Assembly: GCA_003116975.1 (NCBI GenBank) | Contig: BGKB01000062.1 | Coordinates: 62,001 to 126,000 of the forward strand | Source of the DNA: Aurantiochytrium sp. KH105 | Lineage: Eukaryota; Sar; Bigyra; Thraustochytrida; Thraustochytriidae | Length of the DNA stretch: 64,000 nucleotides | Direction of reading: 5' to 3' | Shown: positions 39,385 through 49,149 of the stretch, piece after piece | Layout of the letters: every line of letters begins with the position of its first letter | Numbering within the stretch: position 1 is the stretch's first letter | Program-made: the position numbers and the translations under genes | Notes under the pieces: model-generated | What the model was told of the DNA's origin: nothing | Database searches by the model: none | Seen by the model: the letters and a program-made list of their open reading frames with translations, nothing else

Positions 39385-40090
39385 CGTGATTCCCTCGTTG
39401 CGCCTCCCTGTCAACAACCCCAGTCGGTCTCTGTGAGCGGCTCCTTGCTTGCCTCGCTGTTTGCTGCCGCTGGCGCCTGCTTCCCGACAACGCCTGCCGT
39501 CCGCCGTTTGAGCTCGCACCAGGAGCCAAGTCGCGTCGGCGCGCGTGGCGTGCGCGTGCGCGTGCGCGTGCGCAACAACACGAGACTCTGCTGCCCCGGG
39601 CGGGCGCGCCCCAAAGGCCGATCGTCGCAAGGGTTTTGTGAGGGAGGGTTTGCAAAGGTGTTTTTGCTCGAAAAAAGCAACGGCGTCATCAGGCACAGAT
39701 CACATGATGGGAAAGCAATGGAGTAAGATGTGGTAAAGATGAAAGAATTTTCTGATCGAAAGCATGCTGACACGTCGAGGCCTGGTCGCGGCTCTTTCAT
39801 CCTGCTTGAGGGTACCACGCGGCCAAGAAACGCGGAGGATCAACCTCTTTTTTTTTTGTGGGATGTGGTAAATCCAACCCAATTGCAATGCAGCAGAGAA
39901 CGTAGAGGATCAAGCTCTCTTTGATACATTGTGAATCCCAGTGCGGCAAAAGATGTATTATTCCTTTTGATCTTTCTCTTGCTGTTCACGTTTGCAAAAG
40001 TCGCTCTGTCGCGATGCGCTACGTTCGGGAGACTGACATTCCGAGAACGAATTTGTCAGCCTAGGGTTTTAGAAGTTACATTTGTTTTTT
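39385..40090. other. Intergenic region, 5' flank of the SLC17-like gene
   Basis: A GC-rich part (39400-39650, with a short GTGCGC dinucleotide-like repeat near 39548-39572) is followed by an AT-richer part (39660-40090), the 3' flank of the ankyrin gene. Open frames here are compositional. Confidence 0.5.
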
Positions 40091-41131
40091 TCACGGATTA
40101 GCACTTTCTGGTCGCAAAAGTTTGCGAAGCTCCATGGCACCTTCGGCGTGATTGGCTCGCGTCGGTCGAGGCGCAACTTCGTGCGGAATGTCTCCCCAGC
40201 GATCCATCACACGACGACTCGCGCCACTGGCGATCAGAAGCTCGGCGACATCATAGGCATCGCGCGAGCCTGCTACGGCCGCGAGATGTAAGGGAGTCCA
40301 GCCGTTTGTATTTTCTCGGGCATGAAGCTGCGCGCCGTGCTGCAATAGGAACTCACAAAACTTGGCGTGACAACGCGCTGCTGCCCAGTGCAGTGACGTC
40401 CAGCCGTGGCGATCGGTTCCATTGACGCTGAGGTCTTCAACTCCCATATCGCCAGCCTCTTGCTGAAGCAAGGTCTCGGCACGGCGCACATCGCCATGAA
40501 ATGCGCAGCGAAGAAGAGTTTTGTTTCCATCTTCACTAAGCAATGGTCGTGTGTCTTCGGGATCGTGTGGTTCTCTTGGATCAAGATTGGGATCTTCGGT
40601 CTCTTTGTCATTTTGCAGATGATCATTTTCGTCACCCGTTGACCCAGCATTTTCGGGTCTGTGCGATTCTTCCTTGCCGATTTGATCTGCTGCTTCGCGA
40701 AGTGTCGCAGCTTGCTTTGACCCGGTAGTGTCGTCGAAATCATCGTCGGCATACGCATCATTGTTGTCGTCCTCGTCCCCTTGCGCGTTGTCCGAATTTT
40801 CGTCGTCGGGGTGATTTTCCGCCAAGGTTTCTTTGGCAGCCTCTTGAAGTTTGGCGGACGTCGCGTCTCTCTCTTCTTGCACGTCTTGCGCGGCAGCGCG
40901 GAGTGCCTTTGCAGTCGGCGAGTCATCCACGGGCGTGTCTCCGGCCGCGCGGCCGCTATCGCAGGCTGCGTCTTTTTCTACTATTGTCGTGGATTGGCCG
41001 TGCGGGTTGGAGGTGGCGGTGGCGGTGGCGGTGGCGGCGGCGGCGACGGGCATGGGCCTCGTGCCTCGTGGAGGGCGACCTGCGGCGCCCCCTTCCGGGC
41101 GCCGCGGACTTGTTGCCGATGGAGGCGCCAT
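40091..41131 (-). CDS. Ankyrin-repeat protein with an acidic, disordered N-terminal half
   Basis: A 346-residue protein from the ATG at 41131 (MAPPSATSPRRPEGG). Residues 1-200 are low complexity: Ala/Thr repeats, then Asp/Asn/Glu-rich. The C-terminal ~140 residues hold three or four ankyrin repeats: LLRCAFHGDVRRAETLLQQE, HGWTSLHWAAARCHAKFCEF, NGWTPLHLAAVAGSRDAYDV and a last repeat ending GASRRVMDRWGDIPHEVA. Ankyrin repeats bind other proteins; nothing shows which. No catalytic domain or membrane helix is present. Confidence 0.85.
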   Translation of the reverse strand: MAPPSATSPRRPEGGAAGRPPRGTRPMPVAAAATATATATSNPHGQSTTIVEKDAACDSGRAAGDTPVDDSPTAKALRAAAQDVQEERDATSAKLQEAAKETLAENHPDDENSDNAQGDEDDNNDAYADDDFDDTTGSKQAATLREAADQIGKEESHRPENAGSTGDENDHLQNDKETEDPNLDPREPHDPEDTRPLLSEDGNKTLLRCAFHGDVRRAETLLQQEAGDMGVEDLSVNGTDRHGWTSLHWAAARCHAKFCEFLLQHGAQLHARENTNGWTPLHLAAVAGSRDAYDVAELLIASGASRRVMDRWGDIPHEVAPRPTRANHAEGAMELRKLLRPESANP

Positions 41132-41447
41132 TCTTTCTTTCGCGAATGCGGCCGGGCTGGTTGTCAACGTTCTGGCGGGCTAGCGTAAAACGTAACGCAC
41201 ATGACATTATTGTGTGGCATACAAATGCCTTGGATGGGCACATGAAGCTTTATGATCATAGTGGGCGCGATTCCATTTGGGGCGATGATGATAGATGGCC
41301 GAAGATTTGCTCCCAGGGCCAATGGGGAGGAAAGCCAACAAGAAATGTGAGACATCAAGACACGGAGCGCGACGTTAGCCAGGACGACAAGAGTCCTGAT
41401 AATTGCATCCAACATATTCACCAAGTGAGACAAACAAACGATTGTAT
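41132..41447. other. Short intergenic region
   Basis: Between the ankyrin gene (5' side) and the first MGST3-like gene (3' side), both on the minus strand. No gene or repeat is seen. Confidence 0.5.
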
Positions 41448-41924
41448 TTAGCGCGAGAAAAGCTCGTACGCAAGGTACAGGTTGCTGCCGAGGAGGCCGA
41501 GGACACCAATGTATTTGCAGAGAGCGAGCTTGTTGTTGCGGTTCTCCGGGCCGGCGGAGCGGTATTGGCGCGCATACTGGAGGAAGCCAACCGAGGCGAC
41601 GACGAGGCTGCCCGCCGCGACAACGGGGGCGGCGAGACCTCCGGTGAGTGTGAGCACGAGGTAGTAGTAGTGCGTCTCAAGGGCGTTCTGATGAGCCCGC
41701 TGTGCGCAGTTGAAGAGCTTGGCGCTCTTGGCATCCTTGGCGTTGGTGTATTCCTTTCCGTCCACCTCGATGACCGTCGCGTACATTTCCGGGTACGGCA
41801 CCTTGTACTGCTCGCGAGCCTCCATGACCTTGCCGCCCTGGGACGCCACCGTCAGCGTCGAGGCGATGAGGGCGAGAGGCACGAGGCCAAAGTTGGCCGG
41901 GAAGAGGTCTAGTACGGTCGCCAT
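41448..41924 (-). CDS. MGST3: MAPEG-family microsomal glutathione S-transferase 3-like, copy A
   Basis: A 158-residue four-helix membrane protein from the ATG at 41924, the usual MAPEG length. It carries the MGST3 pattern: QYKVPYPEMYAT near residue 39, FNCAQRAHQNALETHYYYLV (about 71-90; the R-A-H-Q-N motif is diagnostic), GGLAAPVVAAGSLVVASVGF, and an ARQYRSAGPENRNNKLALCK segment. MGST3 proteins sit in the endoplasmic reticulum or mitochondrial outer membrane and have glutathione transferase, peroxidase or leukotriene-C4-synthase-type activity. A close paralogue lies 1.3 kb away on the same strand. Confidence 0.93.
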   Translation of the reverse strand: MATVLDLFPANFGLVPLALIASTLTVASQGGKVMEAREQYKVPYPEMYATVIEVDGKEYTNAKDAKSAKLFNCAQRAHQNALETHYYYLVLTLTGGLAAPVVAAGSLVVASVGFLQYARQYRSAGPENRNNKLALCKYIGVLGLLGSNLYLAYELFSR

Positions 41925-42276
41925 CTTGCTGCTGCTACTGCTGCTGCTGCTGCTGCTGCTACTCTTTTACGATCCTCGTTGCGGTTCTGCTTGCGCCGTT
42001 TGCCTTTGCTGATCAGCTGGTAGTGCTGCGGTCTTGGAGCCTCTCGTGCCGTGGCTGCAGCGTCGAGAAAGGTCGGTTTGGGTGGTCGGCGCTGGATTAG
42101 GATTTCCCGGCAGCTCCGGCTCTGCAGCTGCTGCAACGCTGCAGGCAGTTTTCTCTCAGGCTCGACTTATACATTAGTTAGGCCTGGGCCTAGCCAGATC
42201 CTCTTGCGCGCGTTCGCTCATTCCTACGTGCCTCCCTTCTTCCTTCCCTCGTCCCTTCATTCGCAGCCCCGACACT

Positions 42277-42336
42277 CCCTGTCGCAGTCCCTGTCGCAGA
42301 CCCTGTCGCAGCCGCTGTCGCAGCCGCTGTCGTGCC
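42277..42336. repeat. 12-bp tandem repeat, five copies
   Basis: CCCTGTCGCAG(T/A/C)-type dodecamers occur five times in a row, the last copy degenerate. Confidence 0.9.
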
Positions 42337-42794
42337 GTGAGCAAAGAGGAGCAAAGAGCGCGTGCCGCGCCCCGGCCAGGGGAGAAGACGCAGGGCTTCG
42401 CGCCCGGGAAGCCCGGAGAGCCCAGCCTCCGCGCGCCGGGCCTGGAGCGCGCGGGGAAGTGAGCGCGCGAGCGGGAAGCGGGGTCGCGGGGTCCACGCTC
42501 GAGCCGAGGCCGGGAGGGAGCGCATGGCCCGGCGGATCCGCGAGGGTGAGGAGATGACGGCGGCCGCGAACCGCCCGCGTCTTTCATTCGGTCAGAGTTG
42601 CGATTTTCTTTCCTTTTAGGCGCAGCGGCAGCTTGGCGTTCTGGCGGTCGCGAGGGTGTCGCGGGGGACGATGACGCGCACGGACGGAGCAGTCGCATGG
42701 CGGAGCGGCCTCAATCTGCCAAGCAGCTGCAGCCAGAGGCCAGCTTTGGGTCGGTCAGGATCATAAATGGATGACTGACTGACATGAGCGAGTG

Positions 42795-42815
42795 TAGCTA
42801 GCTAGCTAGCTAGCT
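42795..42815. repeat. (TAGC)n palindromic tetranucleotide repeat
   Basis: Five TAGC units; because AGCT/GCTAGC are self-complementary the tract can fold on itself. Confidence 0.85.
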
Positions 42816-43203
42816 TGGAAGGTCAGGGACGATGAGGACGTCTGAACTTGAGCCAAGATTCAAGGCCCGTGAAGATGATGTGATTTGTTCTAGGTAGTAG
42901 GACTACGTCGTAGTAGTAGTATGGGCAGATTTTAAAAGCAGCAACAGCAGCAGATCCCTGCAGTGGCAGCGAAAACAAGCGAAAGAGCTGTAGCGTCAAA
43001 GTATAAAACTCGATCAAAGCAAACGGGCAACATCAGGAATTGTGAAAGCAGCAGTAGCAATACCAGCAGAAACAGCAACAGCAACAGCAGTAGCAACGCC
43101 AGCAACAACAGCACCGGCGGCAGCAGCAGATCATTGGAGGTAAATGAAACCAAGGTACGCCTAACACGCATCAAAATCGTTTTCGATTTTTCAATCGTTA
43201 TTA

Positions 43204-43689
43204 TCAGTGCAGCTTGGACGCAAGAAGGACGTAAGCAAGGTAGAAGTTGCTTCCAAGGAGACCAAGAAGGCCAATGTACTTGCAGAGAGCAAGCTTGTTG
43301 TTACGGTTCTCCGGGCCGGCACAGCGGTACTGGCGCGCGTACTCGCGGAAACCAATCGTGGCAACGATGAGGCTGCCGGCGGCAGCGACGGGGGCGGCGA
43401 GACCGCCAGTGACCGCGAGCACAAGGTTGTAGTAGTGCGACTCGAGGGCGTTCTGGTGACCGCGCTGGGCGCAGTTGAAGAGTTTGGCGCTCTCAGGATC
43501 TTTGGCGTTGGTGTACTTTTTGCCATCCACCTCGATCACTGTCGCGTACATGTCCGGGTACGGGACCTTGTACAGCTTGCGGGCTTCCATCACGCTGCCT
43601 CCCTGCAAGACAACGGTCACGGTGGACGCGATCACGGCCAGCGCCACAAAGCCGTACTCCGCCGGCAGGAGGTCGAGGACCGTCGCCAT
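43204..43689 (-). CDS. MGST3: MAPEG-family microsomal glutathione S-transferase 3-like, copy B
   Basis: A 161-residue paralogue of the gene at 41448-41924, same strand, from the ATG at 43689. The two proteins are alignable without gaps for almost their whole length and share the start MATVLDL and the segments VPYP(D/E)MYATVIEVDGK, AKLFNCAQR-HQNALE and ARQYR-AGPENRNNKLALCKY. Differences are conservative and mostly inside membrane helices; copy B ends ASKLH instead of LFSR. This points to a tandem duplication with retention of both. The RGHQN in place of RAHQN is the only change in the diagnostic motif. Confidence 0.93.
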   Translation of the reverse strand: MATVLDLLPAEYGFVALAVIASTVTVVLQGGSVMEARKLYKVPYPDMYATVIEVDGKKYTNAKDPESAKLFNCAQRGHQNALESHYYNLVLAVTGGLAAPVAAAGSLIVATIGFREYARQYRCAGPENRNNKLALCKYIGLLGLLGSNFYLAYVLLASKLH

Positions 43690-46250
43690 GGTTGCAGCTA
43701 CGCTCTAGCTCTAGCTCTGACTGACTGACTGACAGTGACGACTCGCAGACGGGCTCGTCGGCGCGTCGGTGCGTTGGGGATGGATTACTCGCCGTCAATC
43801 GGTCCTTGCTTCTCCGTCGCGGCCTTTGGATTGCAGTTCTGCCGCTCGCAGTCGTCGTTTGCCTCCCTCTCCATTTCCTTGCTCGGGAAGCTTCGCTGTT
43901 CGACCAGCAGCGGCCAGCGTCCTCGGGCCTTCGGGTCTCGGCGCAATGGTGCCGGGGTCCGTTTCGCCCGAGTGCTAGCTAGGCCAGGCTCAGGCAGGAC
44001 TCCTAGCGGCTCTCCCTCGCTCCTCGGCCCCGACCCGGCCCGGCTCTGCTCTACCTTGGTCTACTTTGTCTTGCCGTGCCTTGCTCTGCTCTTCTCGCTT
44101 GGCCTCGGCGCAAGGCACGCCTGATCTTGTTCAAAGCGGGTGGGGGGTGCGCGTAAGGGTCCCCGAGGACACTCACACACCCGGTCCTCGATCGAGGTGC
44201 ACACCTTAGTCAGGTGTGTACCTTGCGCACCCCCCCCCTTGTTTCCTGCCGTATCATCATTAAGCGCTGTCGTCGCCTATCGGGTTTCCCGCACCAGACG
44301 CGGCGTAATTTCTTGTCTGAAAACGCCGTGAATGGGTCCGCATCCGGTGCGACGTAAGCGGGCGCGAACGTCTTGGTCCTGCAGCATGCAGCTTGCGAGC
44401 GCACGAAGCCAAAAAAAAAGCCAAAATCCGGCATCGCGCAAGCTGTCTGGAAAAGGCGAGCGCCTGCTGGCCGTCTGGCGACTTGACTGGCGACTTGGTC
44501 CATCCGTGAAAAACTTGGCGACTGAGGACGAGCGCTGATTCGGGAGACGCCGCGCTCCAGTTTTGCACCGGTGGCGCACTGCAAGGCTGATCGCAGCCCA
44601 GTCAGGCAGGTCCTCCGCGCCGTCCTCGTCTCGGTCTTTGTGCATGCGACAGCGACTGCATCGCGAGGTGCCTCACTCACTCAGGCTATACGCCTGCAGA
44701 AGTCGTCGAAGGCGGTGCGCGGATGTGTGCGGCATTCTAGCAGAAAGCTGCGGAGGTAAGACGTAACCAGAGCGATTCAAGGAAAAGCAGCAGCAGCAGC
44801 AGCGTCCTCGAGCATGCACCACATGTAGTCCGTCCACATGGCCCAAGAACGAGCTGCCATCATGATGACCATAATGGCGAGTGCATGCATGCACGCACGC
44901 CCTCCTCCGCCTTTCTGCTGCGGCTCGTCGGTTTCCTTCTCGTTCTTGCCCGTCTTCACGCGTCTCGTCTTGTTCGTAAACCTTTGGTCTCCTCCCCGTC
45001 TTTTTGCTTCGTCTCCTTTCCAGTTCTTGTCTGCCATGGCTTGTGGTCGGCTTGTTTTGTACTACTATCGTCGCTTCTTGCGAATTGTCTTGTCTTCCAC
45101 CTGAGTTTGGTTTGCTTTTCTTGTCTTGCGAATCGTCTTCTCTTGGCGGAGATCTGCACCCTCGTCTTGCCGTTCGCGTCGTCTTGTCTCGTCTCCTCTC
45201 CTCCCATCTCCCTCGCCTGTCTTCCACCCTCCGCCTTCACCTCTCTTCCCCGCCGCCCCCCACTCCACCTTTCCCCCCCCGCAACTGCCGCTCCCCGCTT
45301 TCCCCACTTGCGCCGCGCCCCTTTCTCCACTTCCTTCCCTTAATCACCGCCGCTCTCTGCTCTTTTCGCCTTCGCGGGGGCGCCGCGCAGGCCTGTCCCC
45401 GGCCGCCTGCCTGCCTCTGCCGGCCGCCTGCCTGCCTCTGCTCGGCCGCCTGCCTGCCTCGCAGGGTCCGCGCGGCCGCCTCGGCCTGGCGCCTCGGCGG
45501 CGGCGGCGGTGAAGTTGGCGTGAAGTCAAGCCGGGCGCGCAAGGCGGCGCCGCGGGGTCCGGTGGCGCCGCGCCCCCGCCGCGCGGCCCGGGTCTGGTTT
45601 TTTACGCGGGCCCCGGCAGACAGGCCACGCCACGGCGCCGGCAGACCTGTTTCTGCCGCCCCAGCCCGCACGCTCGCACTCGCGGAGGGACCAGGTACGT
45701 GCGGCCTTTCTCGCGGGCTCGCTTGCTCTCCTCTCCGCCCGCTTTCCTTCTCGCGTCGCCTCAAAGCTCGCCAGGCGAGGCGCCGCAGGGTTGCGGAGAT
45801 GGATGGAGATGGTGGACGGAGGGATATGGACGGAGGCCGCGGATATTCTTCTGGCGCGGAGCAGACGGCGGCGAGGCGAGGCGAGGCGAGGCGGGGGTCT
45901 GCGTGCTCTACTCGAGCAGGGCGGACGTCAAGCTTGCGCTGGCTGCCCGCCGGTCTTGGCCGCATTTTGGTCATGATCGTTGAAAACAATGATCAGGAAA
46001 GAGACCGAGAGACAGACAAGATCTGAATTCTTTCTCGTTGTTTTGGGGGGGACGATGGAGTGGGGGGAGACGCATTCTTTTCTACTCGCATGAAGAATGG
46101 AAAGGAGAACAGCAAGCGCGCGCCAAAAAGAGAAAGAGAGGACAAGACAGAGAAACTGACTCAAACCTAATCTACTGGCAAACGTCTATTCTTAAACGCG
46201 AAACAAACGCAGATCGTACAGCAACAACAGCACTAACACCAACCACAACG
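43690..46250. other. 2.5-kb intergenic region upstream of SHMT
   Basis: This divergent region lies between MGST3 copy B (minus) and SHMT (plus). It has a hairpin-forming sequence at 44142-44235, a long pyrimidine-biased stretch on the plus strand (about 44930-45400) and GC-rich repeats with CTGCCTGCC units near 45405-45460. None of its frames shows a known domain. The length suggests long 5' untranslated regions, leader introns or an unrecognised non-coding gene. Confidence 0.5.
44142..44235. repeat. Imperfect inverted repeat with internal palindromes (hairpin-forming, ~95 bp)
   Basis: Outer arms GGGGGGTGCGC (44142-44152) and GCGCACCCCCC (44225-44235) are perfect complements and extend inward through AAGG/CCTT after a 2-base bulge. 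Inside lie ACACACC (44175-44181) and GGTGTGT (44213-44219), and a perfect 12-bp palindrome CCTCGATCGAGG at 44186-44197. The whole can fold into one branched hairpin. It may be a MITE-like element, a structured RNA or a regulatory site; I saw no target duplication. Confidence 0.65.
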
Positions 46251-47744
46251 ATGATGCGTGCCACCTCGATGCGCATGGCCAGCCTGGCCGGCCAGAAGCG
46301 CGCCATGAGCGCCGCCGCCGCCGGAGGCCTTCGCGCTGAGGCCGCCAAGCTCAACGCGCCTCTCAGCGAGACCGACCCGGATCTCCTTGACATCATGGAG
46401 CTCGAAAAGCGCCGCCAGCGCAACTCGCTCGTGCTCATTGCCAGCGAAAACTTCACCTCCCGCTCGGTCTACGACGCCCTCGGCTCGCACATGTCCAACA
46501 AGTACAGTGAGGGCTACCCGGGCGCCCGCTACTACGGTGGCAACGACTACATTGACATGGTCGAGCGCCTCTGCCAGGAGCGCGCTCTCGCCGCCTTCAA
46601 CCTCGACCCTGCCGAGTGGGGCGTCAACGTGCAGTCTCTCAGTGGCTCCCCCGCCAACTTTCAGGTCTACTCGGCTCTCCTCCAGCCCCACGACCGCATC
46701 ATGGCCCTCGACCTGCCCCATGGCGGCCATCTGAGCCACGGCTACGCCACCCCCAACAAGAAGATTTCGGCCACCAGCATCTTCTTCGAGAGCCTCCCGT
46801 ACCGCCTCGATGAGGAGACTGGCCTCATCGACTACGACAACATGGAGAAGCTCGCCGAGGCCTACCGTCCCAAGCTCGTCGTCGCCGGTACCTCGGCGTA
46901 CTCGCGTCTGCTCGACTACAAGCGCTTCCGCGAGGTCTGCGACCAGCACAAGGCCATCATGCTTGCCGACATGGCCCACATTTCGGGTCTCGTCGCCGCC
47001 AAGGTCGTCCCCTCTCCCTTTGAGTACGCGGATGTCGTCACCACCACCACGCACAAGTCGCTCCGCGGCCCCCGCGGTGCCATGATCTTTTACCGCCACG
47101 AGACCGCCCAGCACAAGGACATTGGCGAGAAGATCAACTTTAGCGTCTTCCCCGGCCTCCAGGGCGGCCCCCACAACCACACCATCACTGCCCTCGCCAC
47201 GGCTCTCAAGCAGGCCGCCTCCCCCGAGTTCAAGGAGTACCAGGAGCAGGTCATCCGTAACGCCAAGACCCTCGCTGACACCCTCACCGAGCGCGGCTAC
47301 GCCCTCGTCTCGGGCGGCACTGATAACCACCTCGTCAACGTCAACCTCAAGAAGAGCCACGGCATTGACGGTGCCCGCGTCGAGCGCATCCTCGAGCTCG
47401 TCAGCATCGCCACGAACAAGAACACCGTCCCTGGCGACAAGTCTGCGCTCATCCCCGGTGGCATCCGCCTCGGCACCCCCGCGCTCACCTCGCGTGGCTT
47501 TGACGAAAACGACATGCGCAAGGTCGCTGACTTTATTGACCGCGGTGTCCAGATTGCGCGCAACGTCAAGTCCGAGGTCAAGGGCAAGAAGGTCAAGGAC
47601 TTCCGCGACTACCTCGACAGCATCGAGGGCGGCCACAAGGATGTCAACGCTCTTCGCGCCGACGTCGAGGCCTTCGCCAGCTCCTTCCCCACCATTGGCT
47701 TCGAGGAGTCCTCCATGCGCTACTCGGACACCTACAAGGCATGA
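46251..47744 (+). CDS. SHMT: Serine hydroxymethyltransferase, probably mitochondrial
   Basis: A 497-residue PLP enzyme from the ATG at 46251. The N-terminal ~28 residues ([20 protein letters not shown]) are Arg/Ser/Ala-rich without acids, a likely mitochondrial presequence. The catalytic core is textbook: [62 protein letters not shown] and the PLP-lysine motif [14 protein letters not shown] (K269). SHMT converts serine and tetrahydrofolate to glycine and 5,10-methylene-THF, feeding one-carbon metabolism. Codons are strongly C/G-ending and uniform compared with neighbours, as for a highly expressed gene; this bias also creates a 467-codon open frame on the opposite strand that is not a gene. 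Confidence 0.98.
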   Translation: MMRATSMRMASLAGQKRAMSAAAAGGLRAEAAKLNAPLSETDPDLLDIMELEKRRQRNSLVLIASENFTSRSVYDALGSHMSNKYSEGYPGARYYGGNDYIDMVERLCQERALAAFNLDPAEWGVNVQSLSGSPANFQVYSALLQPHDRIMALDLPHGGHLSHGYATPNKKISATSIFFESLPYRLDEETGLIDYDNMEKLAEAYRPKLVVAGTSAYSRLLDYKRFREVCDQHKAIMLADMAHISGLVAAKVVPSPFEYADVVTTTTHKSLRGPRGAMIFYRHETAQHKDIGEKINFSVFPGLQGGPHNHTITALATALKQAASPEFKEYQEQVIRNAKTLADTLTERGYALVSGGTDNHLVNVNLKKSHGIDGARVERILELVSIATNKNTVPGDKSALIPGGIRLGTPALTSRGFDENDMRKVADFIDRGVQIARNVKSEVKGKKVKDFRDYLDSIEGGHKDVNALRADVEAFASSFPTIGFEESSMRYSDTYKA

Positions 47745-48150
47745 GTTTTTGCTTTTCTGAGTTGATTAATTCATGTTCTAGCCTGTGATATCTTTCCATC
47801 TTGTGCCTCCCCGCTGTCTTTGACCACTTGTCCTGAATGTCGCTCTCGGCTTCTACTTGGACGCAAGTTTATTCGCGTTGTCGCTTCAGGAGGATCTCGT
47901 AAGTCCAAGGTGATTTTCCCGGTTGCGCTTTCGAAGGCAAGTCGAACTGCTTCTGTTTGAATGCAGCCCTTTGGGAGGCTATTGTTGAGGCAAGAATTAT
48001 CTCATCAGAGAAGAGTAGTATACCTGGATTCCAAGCCTTGGACTGACTGTGAATGTATAGGCCCACTACTCAAAACGAGGCATTCGGCTGAAATGTGGCA
48101 AAAGTCTCCGTAAACAAATGAAAAAAATAGATGGATGTTATACTAATCTT
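47745..48150. other. Convergent 3' intergenic region
   Basis: This AT-richer 405 bp separates the 3' ends of SHMT (plus) and the small TIR gene (minus). No gene or notable repeat is seen. Confidence 0.55.
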
Positions 48151-48615
48151 TCAGTGCTCAAAACATTGGCGCACCAGCTCGTTGTAAAAGGCCTCCTCTT
48201 CGTACCACTTGCGTCGCACAGGCTCCTCCTCGAGAAAGAAACCGTCGCAGAAATCAGGCGTTGATGCAACGTACTCGCCGAAGCTCGCATAGCTCGCGCG
48301 ATGTGTGTCAGCCTCATGAACCACAACAATGTGCTTTTCTGAATCGCGCGCGCATCGGAGCTCCTCGAGGGCAGCGCTGCTTGCGAAGATGCCCATCGTC
48401 AACACCAACACATTTGTATGTGTACGGCGCACGCCATCTAGCATTGCCTGCTGGTTGAGCTCGGCGCGATAGCCGTGATCAATCCAAACATTGAGGCCGC
48501 GGTTCTCGAGTTTCAGGCGTAGAACATCGGCTAGGTCGCCGCCCGTCGACTGCACGTGGCTCAAAAACACGAGCGTGTCCCCGAGCAACATCCGCACCGT
48601 CTTCGTCCGTATCAT
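48151..48615 (-). CDS. Small stand-alone TIR-domain protein
   Basis: The first in-frame ATG is at 48615 (MIRTKTVRMLLGD), giving 154 residues; an upstream exon cannot be excluded. Almost the whole protein is a TIR fold: beta-A DTLVFLSHVQ (13-22), a GLNVWIDHGYRAELNQQAML segment resembling the BB loop (40-59), GVRRTHTNVLVLTMGIFASS (61-80) and AALEELRCAR (81-90) with Glu84/Glu85 where NAD-hydrolysing TIRs have their catalytic glutamate. The end, EEPVRRKWYEEEAFYNELVR, recurs in protist TIR-like proteins as I recall them. TIR domains act in innate immunity as adaptors or NADases. Which role applies here is unknown. Confidence 0.8.
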   Translation of the reverse strand: MIRTKTVRMLLGDTLVFLSHVQSTGGDLADVLRLKLENRGLNVWIDHGYRAELNQQAMLDGVRRTHTNVLVLTMGIFASSAALEELRCARDSEKHIVVVHEADTHRASYASFGEYVASTPDFCDGFFLEEEPVRRKWYEEEAFYNELVRQCFEH

Positions 48616-49149
48616 GGGCGCCGGTTTGCTCCACGAAGAAAGGATCAAAGTCTGCGATCATCGAGAGTTCATGCCATGTCAGCGTCGCTTATATCTGACA
48701 GACAGCGTCTTCAATGAGCACATCAGTCGCATTGATGCCAGCTGATTTCTTGAAATTATTATATTTGCGTTTTTCTTCTTCTCGTCGCACCTGCACAACT
48801 CCCTCCCTCACACGACCAATTATACTATCTGAATGTCAGTTGAAATTTTACAGCGGTATTAGACACAGTCTTAAGACCTTCTTTCTCGCTTCTTGGAAAG
48901 CGAATTTAACTCTACTTTTCTCTCCTGGTGAAGGTAGACAAGGTTCGCCGGCAGAAATACATCTCTAATGGGCAATAGTCTTGGGCCGTTTGAAAACCGT
49001 CTCGACAAATGAATGTGTCGTCTGATGTGAAGCAGGCGCAACATAAGATATAGATTCTACCGGCACGGAGTCCACCCTTTCTCCATAAGACGGTACTGAA
49101 ATGCGAGTTTTTGGCGCTGTCTCATAACGCACCAAAAAAATACAACAAC
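48616..49149. other. Intergenic region upstream of the TIR gene
   Basis: An AT-richer 530 bp between the TIR gene (5' side) and the PIG-T gene (3' side). It may contain a missing first exon of the TIR gene. No independent gene is supported. Confidence 0.5.

Larger units (their letters stand above)
41925..43203. other. Spacer between the two MGST3-like genes
   Basis: This 1.28 kb holds the 5' flank of MGST3 copy A, including a CTG/CTA trinucleotide tract (41927-41961), a 12-bp tandem repeat (42277-42336), a TAGC tetramer (42795-42815) and CAG/AGC tracts (about 42935-43130) before the 3' end of copy B. Open frames are GC-driven; none resembles a gene. Confidence 0.6.

Noticed and set aside
44140-44240. 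tRNA or snRNA gene at the hairpin region
   Set aside because: No A/B box, Sm site or cloverleaf could be fitted; the symmetry is that of one inverted repeat.
46233-47636. 467-codon open frame antisense to SHMT
   Set aside because: It mirrors the strongly C/G-ending codons of SHMT; its Val/Asp/Glu/Gly-rich product has no domain.
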